64,000 bases of DNA from Sphaerisporangium sp. TRM90804. GTDB taxonomy: Bacteria; Actinomycetota; Actinomycetes; Streptosporangiales; Streptosporangiaceae. The translations under genes were made by a program, and so were the position numbers. Every line of letters starts with the position of its first letter. The stretch's first letter is position 1. The notes beneath the pieces are model-generated. The model searched no databases and had not been told where the DNA came from. It was given only the letters and a program-made list of their open reading frames with translations. This document shows, one piece after another, positions 41,746 through 49,732 of this stretch. The stretch is taken from positions 186,001 to 250,000 of the forward strand of contig NZ_JARWAC010000009.1 in NCBI RefSeq assembly GCF_029846175.1, written 5' to 3'.

Positions 41746-42707
41746 ACGTCGCGTTCCTGTACCCCGGCCAGGGCACTCAGCGGCCCGGGATGCTGCACGA
41801 CCTGCCCGTCCACCCCGCCGTCACCGCCACCCTCGCCGAGGCCGAACACGTCCTGCCCGGTTCGTCGCGGCGGGACACGGCGCGGGAGCTGACGTCCACC
41901 GTCACCGCGCAAGTCGCGCTCTGCGTCGCCGGGGTCGCCGCGACCCGCGCCCTGGCCGGCGAGGGCGCCGTCCCGGACGCCGTGGCCGGGCACTCGGCGG
42001 GGGCGTTCCCCGCCGCCGTCGCCGCCGGGGCCCTGACCTTCGCCGAGGCGCTTGTGGCCGTGCGCCGTCGCGGCGAGCTGATGCGTGACGCCTACCCCCG
42101 GGGGTACGGCATGGCCGCCGTCCTCGGGCTGAGCGTGCCCATGGCCCGGCGTGTGGTCGCGTCGATCAGCACCGCCGGCGACCCGGCCTACGTGGCCGTC
42201 GTCGACACCGACCAGCAGGTCGTGGTCGCCGGCACCGTCCGTGCCCTGGAGCGCCTCACCTCGGCGGCCGCCGAGGCCGGCGCCCGTCGCGTCCAGCGCC
42301 TGGAGGTCGGCGTCCCGTCCCACTGCCCGCTGCTCGACCGCGTGGCCGGGGCCATGGCCGACCACCTGGCCGCGATCCCCCGGCGCCGGCTCACCGTGCC
42401 GTACGTGGGCGACGCCACGGGCCGCCTGCTGCGCGACGCCGGCGCCGTCCTGGACGACCTCGCCGACGGCGTCGCCGCCACGGTGCGATGGCGCGACGTC
42501 ACCGCGCTGCTCGGCGAGCTGGGCACGACCCTGTTCGTCCAGACGCCTCCCGGAGACGTCCTGGCCCGGTTCGCCCGGGCCGCCCACCCCCGCGCCCGGG
42601 TGGTCGCCCTGGCCGACACCGCCCTCGCCGACGCGGCACTGCTCGTCCGCCGCGCCCGTCCCGGATCCGTCCACCCATCCCGCGACACACGAGGAGCCGG
42701 CCGATGA
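41742..42707 (+). CDS. mdcH: Malonate decarboxylase malonyl-CoA:ACP acyltransferase (epsilon subunit)
   Basis: This 321-residue FabD-like transferase primes MdcC with malonyl from malonyl-CoA. It shows VAFLYPGQGTQRPGMLHDLP, the nucleophile motif AVAGHSAGAFPAAVAAGALT (GHSxG), the GMAAVLGL stretch and the His in VGVPSHCPLLDRVAGAMADHL. The Arg expected for carboxylate binding is in VAVRRRGELMRDAYP. GTG 41742 overlaps the mdcG stop (GTGA). Its stop overlaps the ATG of the following hydrolase gene, so that gene belongs to the same transcript. Confidence 0.93.
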   Translation: MNVAFLYPGQGTQRPGMLHDLPVHPAVTATLAEAEHVLPGSSRRDTARELTSTVTAQVALCVAGVAATRALAGEGAVPDAVAGHSAGAFPAAVAAGALTFAEALVAVRRRGELMRDAYPRGYGMAAVLGLSVPMARRVVASISTAGDPAYVAVVDTDQQVVVAGTVRALERLTSAAAEAGARRVQRLEVGVPSHCPLLDRVAGAMADHLAAIPRRRLTVPYVGDATGRLLRDAGAVLDDLADGVAATVRWRDVTALLGELGTTLFVQTPPGDVLARFARAAHPRARVVALADTALADAALLVRRARPGSVHPSRDTRGAGR

Positions 42708-43711
42708 GCGGAGAAGCCGAACGCCCCTGGAAGCCCGGCGACACGACGGCGGCGCGAGGCGGGCCCCGCCCGCTGGCCGGGACGCCACCAGCACGCGGCG
42801 GGCACCGCCCGCGGGCCTGGACACGGCCCGCGCGCCTTCGGCGCCGCCGCACGCTGGTCACGTCCGCGACGGCGATCGCGGTGGCCGTCGCGACGGCGGC
42901 CTCGACGACCGGCGCCCCTGCCGCGACGGCCGCGACGGCGCGCGCCTCGTCCGCCCTCGCGAGCCCGCCGTCGCCCTGCCCGTCGCCGGCCCGCGTCAAG
43001 CCCACGGTCGTCCTGGTGCACGGCGCCTGGGCCGGCACGTCGAGCTGGGACGGCGAGGTCGCCTCCCTGCGGCGCGCGGGCTACGTCGCGCGGGCCATAG
43101 CGAACCCGCTGCGCGGCCTGACCGCCGACGCGGCCTCGGTCGCCGCCTTCCTGAAGACCGTTCCCGGCCCGATCGTGCTGGCCGGCCACTCCTACGGCGG
43201 CTCGGTGATCACCAACGCCGCCGCGGGCGTCCCGAACGTCAAGGCGCTGGTGTACGTCGACGCGGCGGCGCCCGACGTCGGGGAGACCACCGGCGGGCTC
43301 AGCGGCCCCGGCTCCGCCCTCGGCGGGGACCCGGGGTCCCTGTACGACACGGTGCCCTCCCCGGGAGCGCCCGCCGGAGCCGACGACCTGTACCTCAAGC
43401 AGGAGGTCTTCGTCCGCTCGTTCGCCTCGGACCTGCCCCGGGAGACCGCCGTCCGGCTGTGGGCCACGCAGCGGGCCGCCTCGGCCGCCGCGTTCACCAC
43501 GCCCTCGCGGGCCGCCGCGTGGAAGACGATCCCCTCGTGGTACTTCGTCAGCACCGGCGACCGGATCATCACCCGTGCCGCCGAGCTGTCCATGGCCCGA
43601 CGGGCGCGATCGACGGTCACCGAGTTCCCCGGCGGCTCGCACCTGACCCTGATCTCGCATCCGGACGCGGTGACGACGGTGATCGGCTCGGCGATCTGCT
43701 CGGTCCGCTAG
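42704..43711 (+). CDS. Secreted alpha/beta hydrolase coupled to the malonate operon
   Basis: This 335-residue protein has a long arginine-rich N-terminus with low-complexity repeats, then a signal-type hydrophobic segment at about 50-75 (TLVTSATAIAVAVATAAST, with A-rich cleavage region) preceded by RRRR, suggesting export. The hydrolase part begins VVLVHGAWAGTSSWDGEVAS, has nucleophile IVLAGHSYGGSVITNAAAG and the late His in FPGGSHLTLISHPDAV, with Asp in VSTGDRII. It resembles EstC-like esterases. ATG 42704 overlaps the mdcH stop, with GAGGAG before it. A role in releasing malonate from esters would fit, but is inference. Confidence 0.87.
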   Translation: MSGEAERPWKPGDTTAARGGPRPLAGTPPARGGHRPRAWTRPARLRRRRTLVTSATAIAVAVATAASTTGAPAATAATARASSALASPPSPCPSPARVKPTVVLVHGAWAGTSSWDGEVASLRRAGYVARAIANPLRGLTADAASVAAFLKTVPGPIVLAGHSYGGSVITNAAAGVPNVKALVYVDAAAPDVGETTGGLSGPGSALGGDPGSLYDTVPSPGAPAGADDLYLKQEVFVRSFASDLPRETAVRLWATQRAASAAAFTTPSRAAAWKTIPSWYFVSTGDRIITRAAELSMARRARSTVTEFPGGSHLTLISHPDAVTTVIGSAICSVR

Positions 43712-43751
43712 ACCCGACCGGCGTCAAAGAAGCGTGTCTCTCTCCCCCGAA

Positions 43752-43796
43752 TTGCCGCGTGCCGCATGATCTGGATACTGTGAACATCCCGATGTT
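43752..43796 (+). promoter_or_regulatory. P450 promoter with palindromic operator
   Basis: TTGCCG (43752-43757), a 16-bp spacer and GATACT (43774-43779) form a promoter with the transcript starting near 43786. The perfect palindrome AACATC-CC-GATGTT (43783-43796) lies over the start site, where a repressor would block it. Confidence 0.65.
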
Positions 43797-43825
43797 AGGA
43801 TCATTTGAGTAGAGCGGAGCGGCCC

Positions 43826-45040
43826 GTGGCCCAGGCCGGGCGGGACGCCGACGGCGTCCCGGAGATCGACCTGTCCGACCAGGAGGTGGTGCGCGACCCG
43901 TTCGGCGCCTACGGGCGGGCGCGGGAGCGGTCGCCGATCGCGCGGCTGGCGGCGCCGGGGCAGGGCGCGATGTGGGTGCTCACCCGGCACGAAGGGGCCA
44001 GGGCGATGCTCGCCGATCCCCGGTTCGAGCTGAGCGGGGCGAGCTTCACCCCGCCGTCCGTTCCGGAGCGGTACCGGCCCTACATGCGCACCATGTCGGA
44101 GATGGAGGGGGCCGAGCACGCGCGGCAGCGCGGGCTGGTGTGGCCCGCGTTCACCGCGCGGCGCGCCGCCGGCTTCCGGCCACGGGTCGAGCCGCTCGTC
44201 GAGAAGCTGCTGGACGAGCTTCCCGGCCACGCCGAGGGCGGCGCGGTCGACCTGGTGCGGCACTTCGCCCGGCCGCTGCCGATGGACGTGATCTGCGAGC
44301 TGGTGGGCGTCCCAGAGCGCGACCGCCCCCGGTGGCGCGAGTACGGCGCCACGGTCGCGTCCGGCTCGGGCCAGGGGTTCGGCGAGGCCGTCCCCGGCAT
44401 CATGGAGGGCGCCAAGGCGGCGGTGGCTGCCCGGCGCGACGAGCCCGGCGAGGACCTGATCTCCGACCTCGTCCGCGCCCAGGCGCGGGACGGCGACCGG
44501 CTCGGCGACACCGAGCTGGTCACGCTGGTCTGGCACCTGGTGCTGGCGGGTCAGACCCCCGCCAACCTGATCGCCAACGCCGTGGAGGCCCTGCTCGCGC
44601 ACCCGGCGCAGCTCGCCGCGCTGCGCGCCGACCCCGCCCTCATGCCGCGCGCCGTCGAGGAGCTGACGCGCTGGTGCGGCCCGATCCTGCTGTCCATCCC
44701 CCGCTACGCGCGCGAGGACGTCGAGCTGCACGGCTCGACGGTGCGCGAGGGCGAACCCTTCACCGCCTCGGTCGCCGCCGCCAACCGCGACCCGCGCGTG
44801 TTCACCGACCCCGAGCGGCTCGACGTCACCCGCCCGGCCGGGACGGCGAGCCACCTGGGGCTCGGCCACGGGGCGCACTTCTGTCTCGGCGCGTCGCTGG
44901 CCCGCGTGCAGACCGAGGCGGCGCTGACGGCGTTGCTGCGCCGCTTCCCCGGCCTGGCCCCGGCCTTCGGCCCGGACGCCGCGCTGCGCGCCCCCGACCC
45001 GGGCACCTGGCGGCTGACCTCGCTTCCCGTGACCCTGTAG
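43826..45040 (+). CDS. Cytochrome P450
   Basis: This soluble bacterial P450 has about 404 residues from GTG 43826 (a TTG at 43805 would add seven). The K-helix ExxR is EELTR in RAVEELTRWCGP, the PERF-like motif is FTDPERLDVTRP and the haem loop is HLGLGHGAHFCLGASLARVQ, with Cys ligand. Two deviations are seen: the first Phe of F-G-x-G is Leu, and the I-helix reads LAGQTPANLIANA instead of AGHETTxNLI, one residue shorter and lacking the acid before Thr. Oxygen activation may differ. No redox partner gene is adjacent and the substrate is unknown. Confidence 0.92.
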   Translation: MAQAGRDADGVPEIDLSDQEVVRDPFGAYGRARERSPIARLAAPGQGAMWVLTRHEGARAMLADPRFELSGASFTPPSVPERYRPYMRTMSEMEGAEHARQRGLVWPAFTARRAAGFRPRVEPLVEKLLDELPGHAEGGAVDLVRHFARPLPMDVICELVGVPERDRPRWREYGATVASGSGQGFGEAVPGIMEGAKAAVAARRDEPGEDLISDLVRAQARDGDRLGDTELVTLVWHLVLAGQTPANLIANAVEALLAHPAQLAALRADPALMPRAVEELTRWCGPILLSIPRYAREDVELHGSTVREGEPFTASVAAANRDPRVFTDPERLDVTRPAGTASHLGLGHGAHFCLGASLARVQTEAALTALLRRFPGLAPAFGPDAALRAPDPGTWRLTSLPVTL

Positions 45041-45212
45041 CCCCGGGCGAATCACCCGGTCACCGCCGGCGCCGGTCAAGTGGTAAGTGCCGTCATCGTC
45101 TGTGCACATGTACGGAGACGGCCGGCCGGGTCGCTGGTGTGCTGTCGGCTGTGCGCGTCCAGCGTGCCCGCGTCCGAAGGCGGGCGCGGACAGTCGACCA
45201 CGAGGTGAACCG

Positions 45213-46466
45213 ATGCCAGCACATGTCCGGTTACGCATGGCGGCCCTCGCCGCCACCGCGTGCGCGTTCCTGCTCGTCCCCTGGACGGGGCCGGCCGGAG
45301 CGCAGTCCCTCGACGATCCGGGGAGCAAGCCCCCGGCGTCGGGTGAGGGTCCGCGAGGCCAGGCTCCGGCCGGCTTCGCGACCTGGGACGCCCTGTTCGC
45401 CGAGCAGGAACGTCTCAACGGGGTCGCCGACCAGCTCGCCGAGGCGGGCGAGAAGGCGCAGGGCTTCGGGGGGCTCGTCGTCGCCCCGGAGAACCACGAG
45501 GTGCGGCTGTACTGGCGGGGACAGGTGCCCCCGGCCGTGCAGACCGCGGTCGAACAGGGGCGGCTGCGCGCCCCGGTCCGCGTGCTGAGCGCGGCCCACG
45601 CGCAGGACCAACTGGCCCAGGAGGCCGAGAGGTGGGTGGCGTCCGGTCAGGTGACCGGGGCGGCACCGCAGCCGGACGGGAGCGGGCTGCACCTCTCCGT
45701 CGTCTCGGGGGACACGACCCCCGACCAGCTGCGACGGCCCGACGGGGCGACCGCGCCCATCACCCTTGAGCGCGCCGACGCGGCCGAGCCGGCGTACGAC
45801 CGCCAGAACGACGTGCCGAGCTACTACGGCGGGGGCCGCACGAAGAACTGGAACACCGGCGGCGGCTGCACGGCGGGCTTCCCCGTCGTCGACCGCAACG
45901 GATACGAGGGCTTCCTCACCGCCGCGCACTGCGGGGAGCTGTGGCACGACTTCTACGACGGCGGCGGCACGTCCGACCCGGCCAACTACATGGGCCGGCT
46001 GAACTGGCGGATCGCCAACCGCGACGCCGCCATCGTCAACGCCGACACCCACGGGCGCATGTTCACCGGGGGCGTCAACTCCAGCTACAGCGCCCGCGTG
46101 GTGGGCGTGTTCAAGTCCTATCCCGGCAACTACGTGTGCAACTCCGGGTCCAAGACCGGCGAGATCTGCTACATCAAGGTCACGCACTACGGCTGGAGCG
46201 GCACCTACACCAACGGGCAGTACGTGAAGCACATGATCCGCGCCAAGCACATCGACGGCCACTGCGCCGGCGCCAAGGGCGACAGCGGCGGGCCGATCTT
46301 CGCGTACGCCTACACGAACAACTGGGACGCCGTGAAGGCGCACGGCGTCATGTCCGCCTTCAGCGGCAGCGTGTACTGCGGTGGCGCGGTCGGCGGTCCG
46401 GTCATCGTCTTCCCCCGCGTCTGGGACGTGCTGCTGGCCTTCGAGGCGGCCCTGCTCGTGTCCTGA
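45213..46466 (+). CDS. Secreted S1-type (chymotrypsin-fold) serine protease with propeptide
   Basis: This 417-residue protein starts with a Sec signal (RLRMAALAATACAFLLVPWT, cleavage near GAQS). A propeptide-like region follows (residues 35-190; AQGFGGLVVAPENHEVRLYW, LRAPVRVLSAAHAQDQLAQE), then the protease domain from about 210. The triad is His in GFLTAAHCGELWH, Asp in RIANRDAAIVNAD and Ser in CAGAKGDSGGPIFAYAY. Four or more cysteines suggest disulfides. It resembles streptogrisin/alpha-lytic-type actinobacterial proteases. GAGGTGAACCG precedes ATG 45213. A strong hairpin follows its stop. Confidence 0.9.
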   Translation: MPAHVRLRMAALAATACAFLLVPWTGPAGAQSLDDPGSKPPASGEGPRGQAPAGFATWDALFAEQERLNGVADQLAEAGEKAQGFGGLVVAPENHEVRLYWRGQVPPAVQTAVEQGRLRAPVRVLSAAHAQDQLAQEAERWVASGQVTGAAPQPDGSGLHLSVVSGDTTPDQLRRPDGATAPITLERADAAEPAYDRQNDVPSYYGGGRTKNWNTGGGCTAGFPVVDRNGYEGFLTAAHCGELWHDFYDGGGTSDPANYMGRLNWRIANRDAAIVNADTHGRMFTGGVNSSYSARVVGVFKSYPGNYVCNSGSKTGEICYIKVTHYGWSGTYTNGQYVKHMIRAKHIDGHCAGAKGDSGGPIFAYAYTNNWDAVKAHGVMSAFSGSVYCGGAVGGPVIVFPRVWDVLLAFEAALLVS

Positions 46467-46484
46467 CCGCGGCCTGATCACCGG

Positions 46485-46513
46485 ACGGCCCGCCGAGCGC
46501 ACCGGCGGGCCGT
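46485..46513 (+). terminator. Hairpin terminator after the protease gene
   Basis: ACGGCCCGCCG (46485-46495) and CGGCGGGCCGT (46503-46513) form a perfect 11-pair stem with a 7-nt loop, 18 nt after the protease stop. Confidence 0.75.
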
Positions 46514-46573
46514 TCCGGCGTGCCCGCCCGCGTACGGGACGATGGGGTTCCACATCGAAGGGGAGTCACTCAC

Positions 46574-47368
46574 ATGCGGCTGGATCTCACCGGGCGGACG
46601 GCGCTGGTCACCGGCTCCACCCAGGGCATCGGGGCGGCCATCGCCGCGGGCCTGGCGCGTTCGGGCGCGCGGGTGGCGGTGAACGGGCGCGGCGCCGAGG
46701 GCGTCGAGCGGGCCGTGTCGCGGCTGCGCGAGCAGGTTCCCGGCGCCGACGTCGTGCCCGCGGCCGGCGACCTTTCGAGCGAGGAGGGTACCTCGCGGGT
46801 CCTGGAGGCACTGCCCCGGGTCGACATCCTCGTCAACAACCTGGGCGTCTTCGGGGCCGAGCCCGCCCTGGAGATCAGCGACGATGAGTGGCGGCGCTAC
46901 TTCGAGGTCAACGTGCTGGCGGCGGTGCGGCTCACCCGGTCCTACCTGCCCGGCATGATCGAGCGGGGCTGGGGCCGCGTCCAGTACATCGCCAGCGACT
47001 CGGCCGTCGTCGTCCCCGCCGAGATGATCCACTACGGCATGACCAAGACCGCCCTGCTGTCGGTGGGACGGGGCTTCGCCAAGGCGGCGGCCGGCACCGG
47101 GGTCACGGTGAACTCGGTGATCGCCGGCCCCACGCACACCGGGGGCGTCGAGCAGTTCGTCTACCAGCTGGTCGACCGCGACCTGCCCTGGGAGGAGGCC
47201 CAGCGGGCGTTCATGCGCGAGTACCGCCCGCAGTCGCTGCTGCAACGGCTGATCGAGCCCGAGGAGATCGCCAACATGGTCGTGTACCTCAGCTCCGAGC
47301 AGGCCTCGGCGACGACCGGCGGCGCGCTGCGCGTCGACGGCGGCTACGTCGACTCCATCCTCCCCTAG
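46574..47368 (+). CDS. Short-chain dehydrogenase/reductase
   Basis: This 264-residue classical SDR has TGSTQGIG (TGxxxGxG) near residue 12, VNNLGVFG in the place of NNAG, the catalytic Ser in VQYIASDSAVVVP and Tyr-x-x-x-Lys in IHYGMTKTALLSV. The substitution of NNLG for NNAG occurs in a known subset. VNGRG after strand 2 suggests NADP(H). The ending GGALRVDGGYVDSILP is the usual SDR C-terminus. ATG 46574 follows GAAGGGGAG. Substrate unknown; no pathway neighbours. Confidence 0.92.
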   Translation: MRLDLTGRTALVTGSTQGIGAAIAAGLARSGARVAVNGRGAEGVERAVSRLREQVPGADVVPAAGDLSSEEGTSRVLEALPRVDILVNNLGVFGAEPALEISDDEWRRYFEVNVLAAVRLTRSYLPGMIERGWGRVQYIASDSAVVVPAEMIHYGMTKTALLSVGRGFAKAAAGTGVTVNSVIAGPTHTGGVEQFVYQLVDRDLPWEEAQRAFMREYRPQSLLQRLIEPEEIANMVVYLSSEQASATTGGALRVDGGYVDSILP

Positions 47369-47460
47369 CCACCCGGGAGCGCCCTCGCCATTGCCGTGAT
47401 CCACATAATTCCCTACTATTCCTACGGGTTTAGTGCATTCTGCGATGGAATGAGGGGTTC

Positions 47461-48873
47461 ATGGATCGCGACGGCCAGGGCATCAGCAGGCGCAGGATGG
47501 CCGCGACCGTGGGCGCGGTGGCCGCCGGCGCGGCCGCGGGCGCGGCGCTTCCCGGCGGGACGGCGAGCGCCGAGACCGCCGAGCGGGAGTTCCACGCCGA
47601 CCGCCGCGGGGGCCGTCCCGCCCGCCCCAACGTGCTGGTCGTCCTCGGCGACGACCTGGGCTGGGCCGACCTGAGCAGCTACGGGTCACCCGACATCCGC
47701 ACCCCCAACCTCGACCGGCTGGCCGGGCAGGGCGTGCGCTTCACCCAGGCCTACTCCGCGGCGGCGGTCTGCTCACCCACCAGGTTCGCGCTCTACACCG
47801 GCCGCTACCCCGGGCGGCTGCGCGGCGGGCTGGAGGAGCCGATCGCGCGACCGGACGAGCTGGTCGGCATCCCGCCCGGCCATCCCACGCTGGCGTCCCT
47901 GCTCAAGGCCGGCGGGTACGCCACCGCCATGTTCGGCAAGTGGCACTGCGGCTTCCTGCCTTGGTACAGCCCGCTGAAGTCGGGGTGGGACGTCTTCTTC
48001 GGCAACCTGTCCGGCGCCGTCGACTACTACTCCAAGGTGTCCTCCAACGGCCCCGACCTGTACGAGGGGGAGGTGCCGGTGGAGTCGCTGGACTACTACA
48101 CCGACACGATCGCGAGCCGGGCCGCCGACTTCATCAGGGGCGAGCACGACGGGCCGTGGCTGCTCAACCTCAACTTCACCTCCCCGCACTGGCCGTGGGA
48201 GGCGCCCGGGGACCGCGCGGTGAGCGCGGAGATCACCGCGCGGATCGAGGCCGGCGACACCGGCGCGCTCAACCACCGTGACGGCGGCTCGCTGGACACC
48301 TACCGCGAGATGGTGCGGAGCCTGGACGCGGCGATCGGCAGGGTGCTGGCCGCGCTGCGCGCCTCCGGCCGCGAGCGCGACACGATCGTGCTGTTCAGCA
48401 GCGACAACGGCGGCGAGCGCTGGTCGTACCAGTGGCCGCTGAGCGGCGCCAAGGGCAGCCTGAACGAGGGCGGCATCCGGGTGCCCAACATCCTGCGCTG
48501 GCCCGCCGCGATCCGCCCCGGCCAGGTCAGCCACGTGCCGGTCGTCACGCACGATTGGACCGCGACGATCCTGGAGGCCGCCGGCGTCCGCCCGCCCGGC
48601 GGCCACGTGCTCGACGGGCACAGCCTCCTCCCCTACCTGCTGGAGGGCGCGCGCCCGCCACGGCGCGACCTGTTCTGGCGCACGAAGTCGGCGCGGGCGC
48701 TGCGCCGCGGCGAGTGGAAGTACCTGCGCAGCGGCACGGGCGAGGCGCTGTACAACCTGGCCGGCGACCAGCGCGAGCAGGCCGACCTGTCGCGCCGCGA
48801 CCCCGCGCTGCTGGCCGAGCTGCGCACCCGATGGGAGGAGATCGACAAGACCCTCCTGCCCTACCCGTCTTGA
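47461..48873 (+). CDS. Tat-exported sulfatase
   Basis: This 470-residue type I sulfatase has a Tat signal (SRRRMAATVGAVAAGAAAGA, cleavage after TASA near residue 37). The metal site starts VLVVLGDDLGWADLSSYGSP, and the formylglycine motif C-S-P-T-R lies in AAAVCSPTRFALYTGRYPGR; the Cys must be oxidised by a formylglycine-generating enzyme, not encoded here. HDGPWLLNLNFTSPHWPWEA and LFSSDNGGERWSYQWPLSGA (D-N-G-G with Lys in AKGSLNEGGIRVP) complete the site. It should hydrolyse sulfate esters outside the cell. TGAGGGG precedes ATG 47461, in a short AT-rich promoter region. Confidence 0.93.
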   Translation: MDRDGQGISRRRMAATVGAVAAGAAAGAALPGGTASAETAEREFHADRRGGRPARPNVLVVLGDDLGWADLSSYGSPDIRTPNLDRLAGQGVRFTQAYSAAAVCSPTRFALYTGRYPGRLRGGLEEPIARPDELVGIPPGHPTLASLLKAGGYATAMFGKWHCGFLPWYSPLKSGWDVFFGNLSGAVDYYSKVSSNGPDLYEGEVPVESLDYYTDTIASRAADFIRGEHDGPWLLNLNFTSPHWPWEAPGDRAVSAEITARIEAGDTGALNHRDGGSLDTYREMVRSLDAAIGRVLAALRASGRERDTIVLFSSDNGGERWSYQWPLSGAKGSLNEGGIRVPNILRWPAAIRPGQVSHVPVVTHDWTATILEAAGVRPPGGHVLDGHSLLPYLLEGARPPRRDLFWRTKSARALRRGEWKYLRSGTGEALYNLAGDQREQADLSRRDPALLAELRTRWEEIDKTLLPYPS

Positions 48874-49260
48874 GCCGCGCCCCGCGCCCGGACGCCTCGG
48901 AACGGCGGAAGGGTGCGCCGGGCCGAGGCCGCGCCGCCGGTCAGACGCTGGTGGAGCGGTCGTGATCCTGCTGTCGCGTGTCGTCCCGCGTGGCGGCCCA
49001 GGGGGACAGCAGGCGCGGGGAGTCGGCGCTCGGGGTGCCGGGGGCGGCGGTGTGGGCCAGGAGGGTGAGGCCGGGGCCGCCCGGGCTGACCATCGACCCG
49101 GCCGAGAACGGCTGGGTCAGCCCGACGCTGCGACCCGCCGCCCGTCGCCGCCGACCAGGCCGTGCGCCGCCGCGCAGGCGAGCGATCTCGGCCCTCCCGC
49201 CGGGACGGCGTCCGCCTGAGGCTAAAGTATCTTGAGGTCGAGACACTTTGGAGGAGCGCG
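48874..49260. other. 387-nt intergenic region with a possible reverse-strand gene remnant
   Basis: On the minus strand a frame ending at 48941 contains protein-like sequence, VGLTQPFSAGSMVSPGGPGL, TLLAHTAAPGTPSADSPRLL and SPWAATRDDTRQQDHDRS, but no matching start or upstream domain; it may be the tail of a decayed gene. I do not recognise it. The right end (from 49220) is AT-richer and holds the operator and ribosome site of the VOC gene. Confidence 0.3.
49224..49249. promoter_or_regulatory. 26-bp dyad, probable operator before the VOC gene
   Basis: The two halves (49224-49236 and 49237-49249) match as inverted repeats at 10 of 13 positions, with outer arms AAAGT/ACTTT and inner TATCTTGA/TCGAGACA. 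The shape is that of MarR-type operators. It ends 11 nt before ATG 49261 and borders the GGAGG ribosome site. Confidence 0.65.
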
Positions 49261-49614
49261 ATGCTGCACCACGTCCAGCTGGCCTGCCCGCCCGGCAGCG
49301 AGACGAGTTCACGCCGGTTCTACGAAGGCGTGCTCGGCCTGGCCGAGATCCCCAAGCCGCCGGCCCTGGCCGCGCGCGGCGGGTGCTGGTTCCGCGGCCA
49401 CGGCGTCGAGCTGCACCTGGGCGTGGAGGCCGACTTCCGCCCGGCGCGCAAGGCGCACCCCGGCCTTCTCGTGCGCGACCTGGACGACTGGGCCCGGCGG
49501 CTGGAGGAGGCCGGGCACCCGGTGATCTTCGACGGCGACTTCCCCGGCATGCGCCGCTTCTACAGCGAGGACCCGCACGGCAACCGCCTGGAGTTCCTGG
49601 AGCCGCTCCCCTAG
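49261..49614 (+). CDS. VOC-superfamily (glyoxalase-like) protein
   Basis: This 117-residue protein has one vicinal-oxygen-chelate domain with the paired beta-alpha-beta-beta-beta units. Likely metal ligands are His in LHHVQLACPPG, the Glu/His in HGVELHLGVE and the Glu in PHGNRLEFLEPLP; DPHGNRLEF is the usual ending. Members include glyoxalase I-like enzymes, fosfomycin/bleomycin resistance proteins and dioxygenases, and the sequence does not decide. GGAGGAGCG precedes ATG 49261. The dyad upstream implies regulation by a factor not encoded nearby. Confidence 0.9.
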   Translation: MLHHVQLACPPGSETSSRRFYEGVLGLAEIPKPPALAARGGCWFRGHGVELHLGVEADFRPARKAHPGLLVRDLDDWARRLEEAGHPVIFDGDFPGMRRFYSEDPHGNRLEFLEPLP

Positions 49615-49732
49615 GCGCACCGCGGGATCGCGCCGGCCGCGCCGGCCGCGGCGCTCGAAGGCCGGGCGCCGAGACGGCGAGGCGACGGCGAGGCGACGGC
49701 GAGGCCCGCGCGCGAGCGCCGGGCGGGCGCCG

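Noticed and set aside
36493-45040. Region considered as a polyketide cluster because of MdcH (FabD-like), carrier protein, P450 and SDR
   Set aside because: The full set mdcA-B-C-D-E-G-H explains the acyltransferase and carrier; no ketosynthase is present and the P450 has its own promoter.
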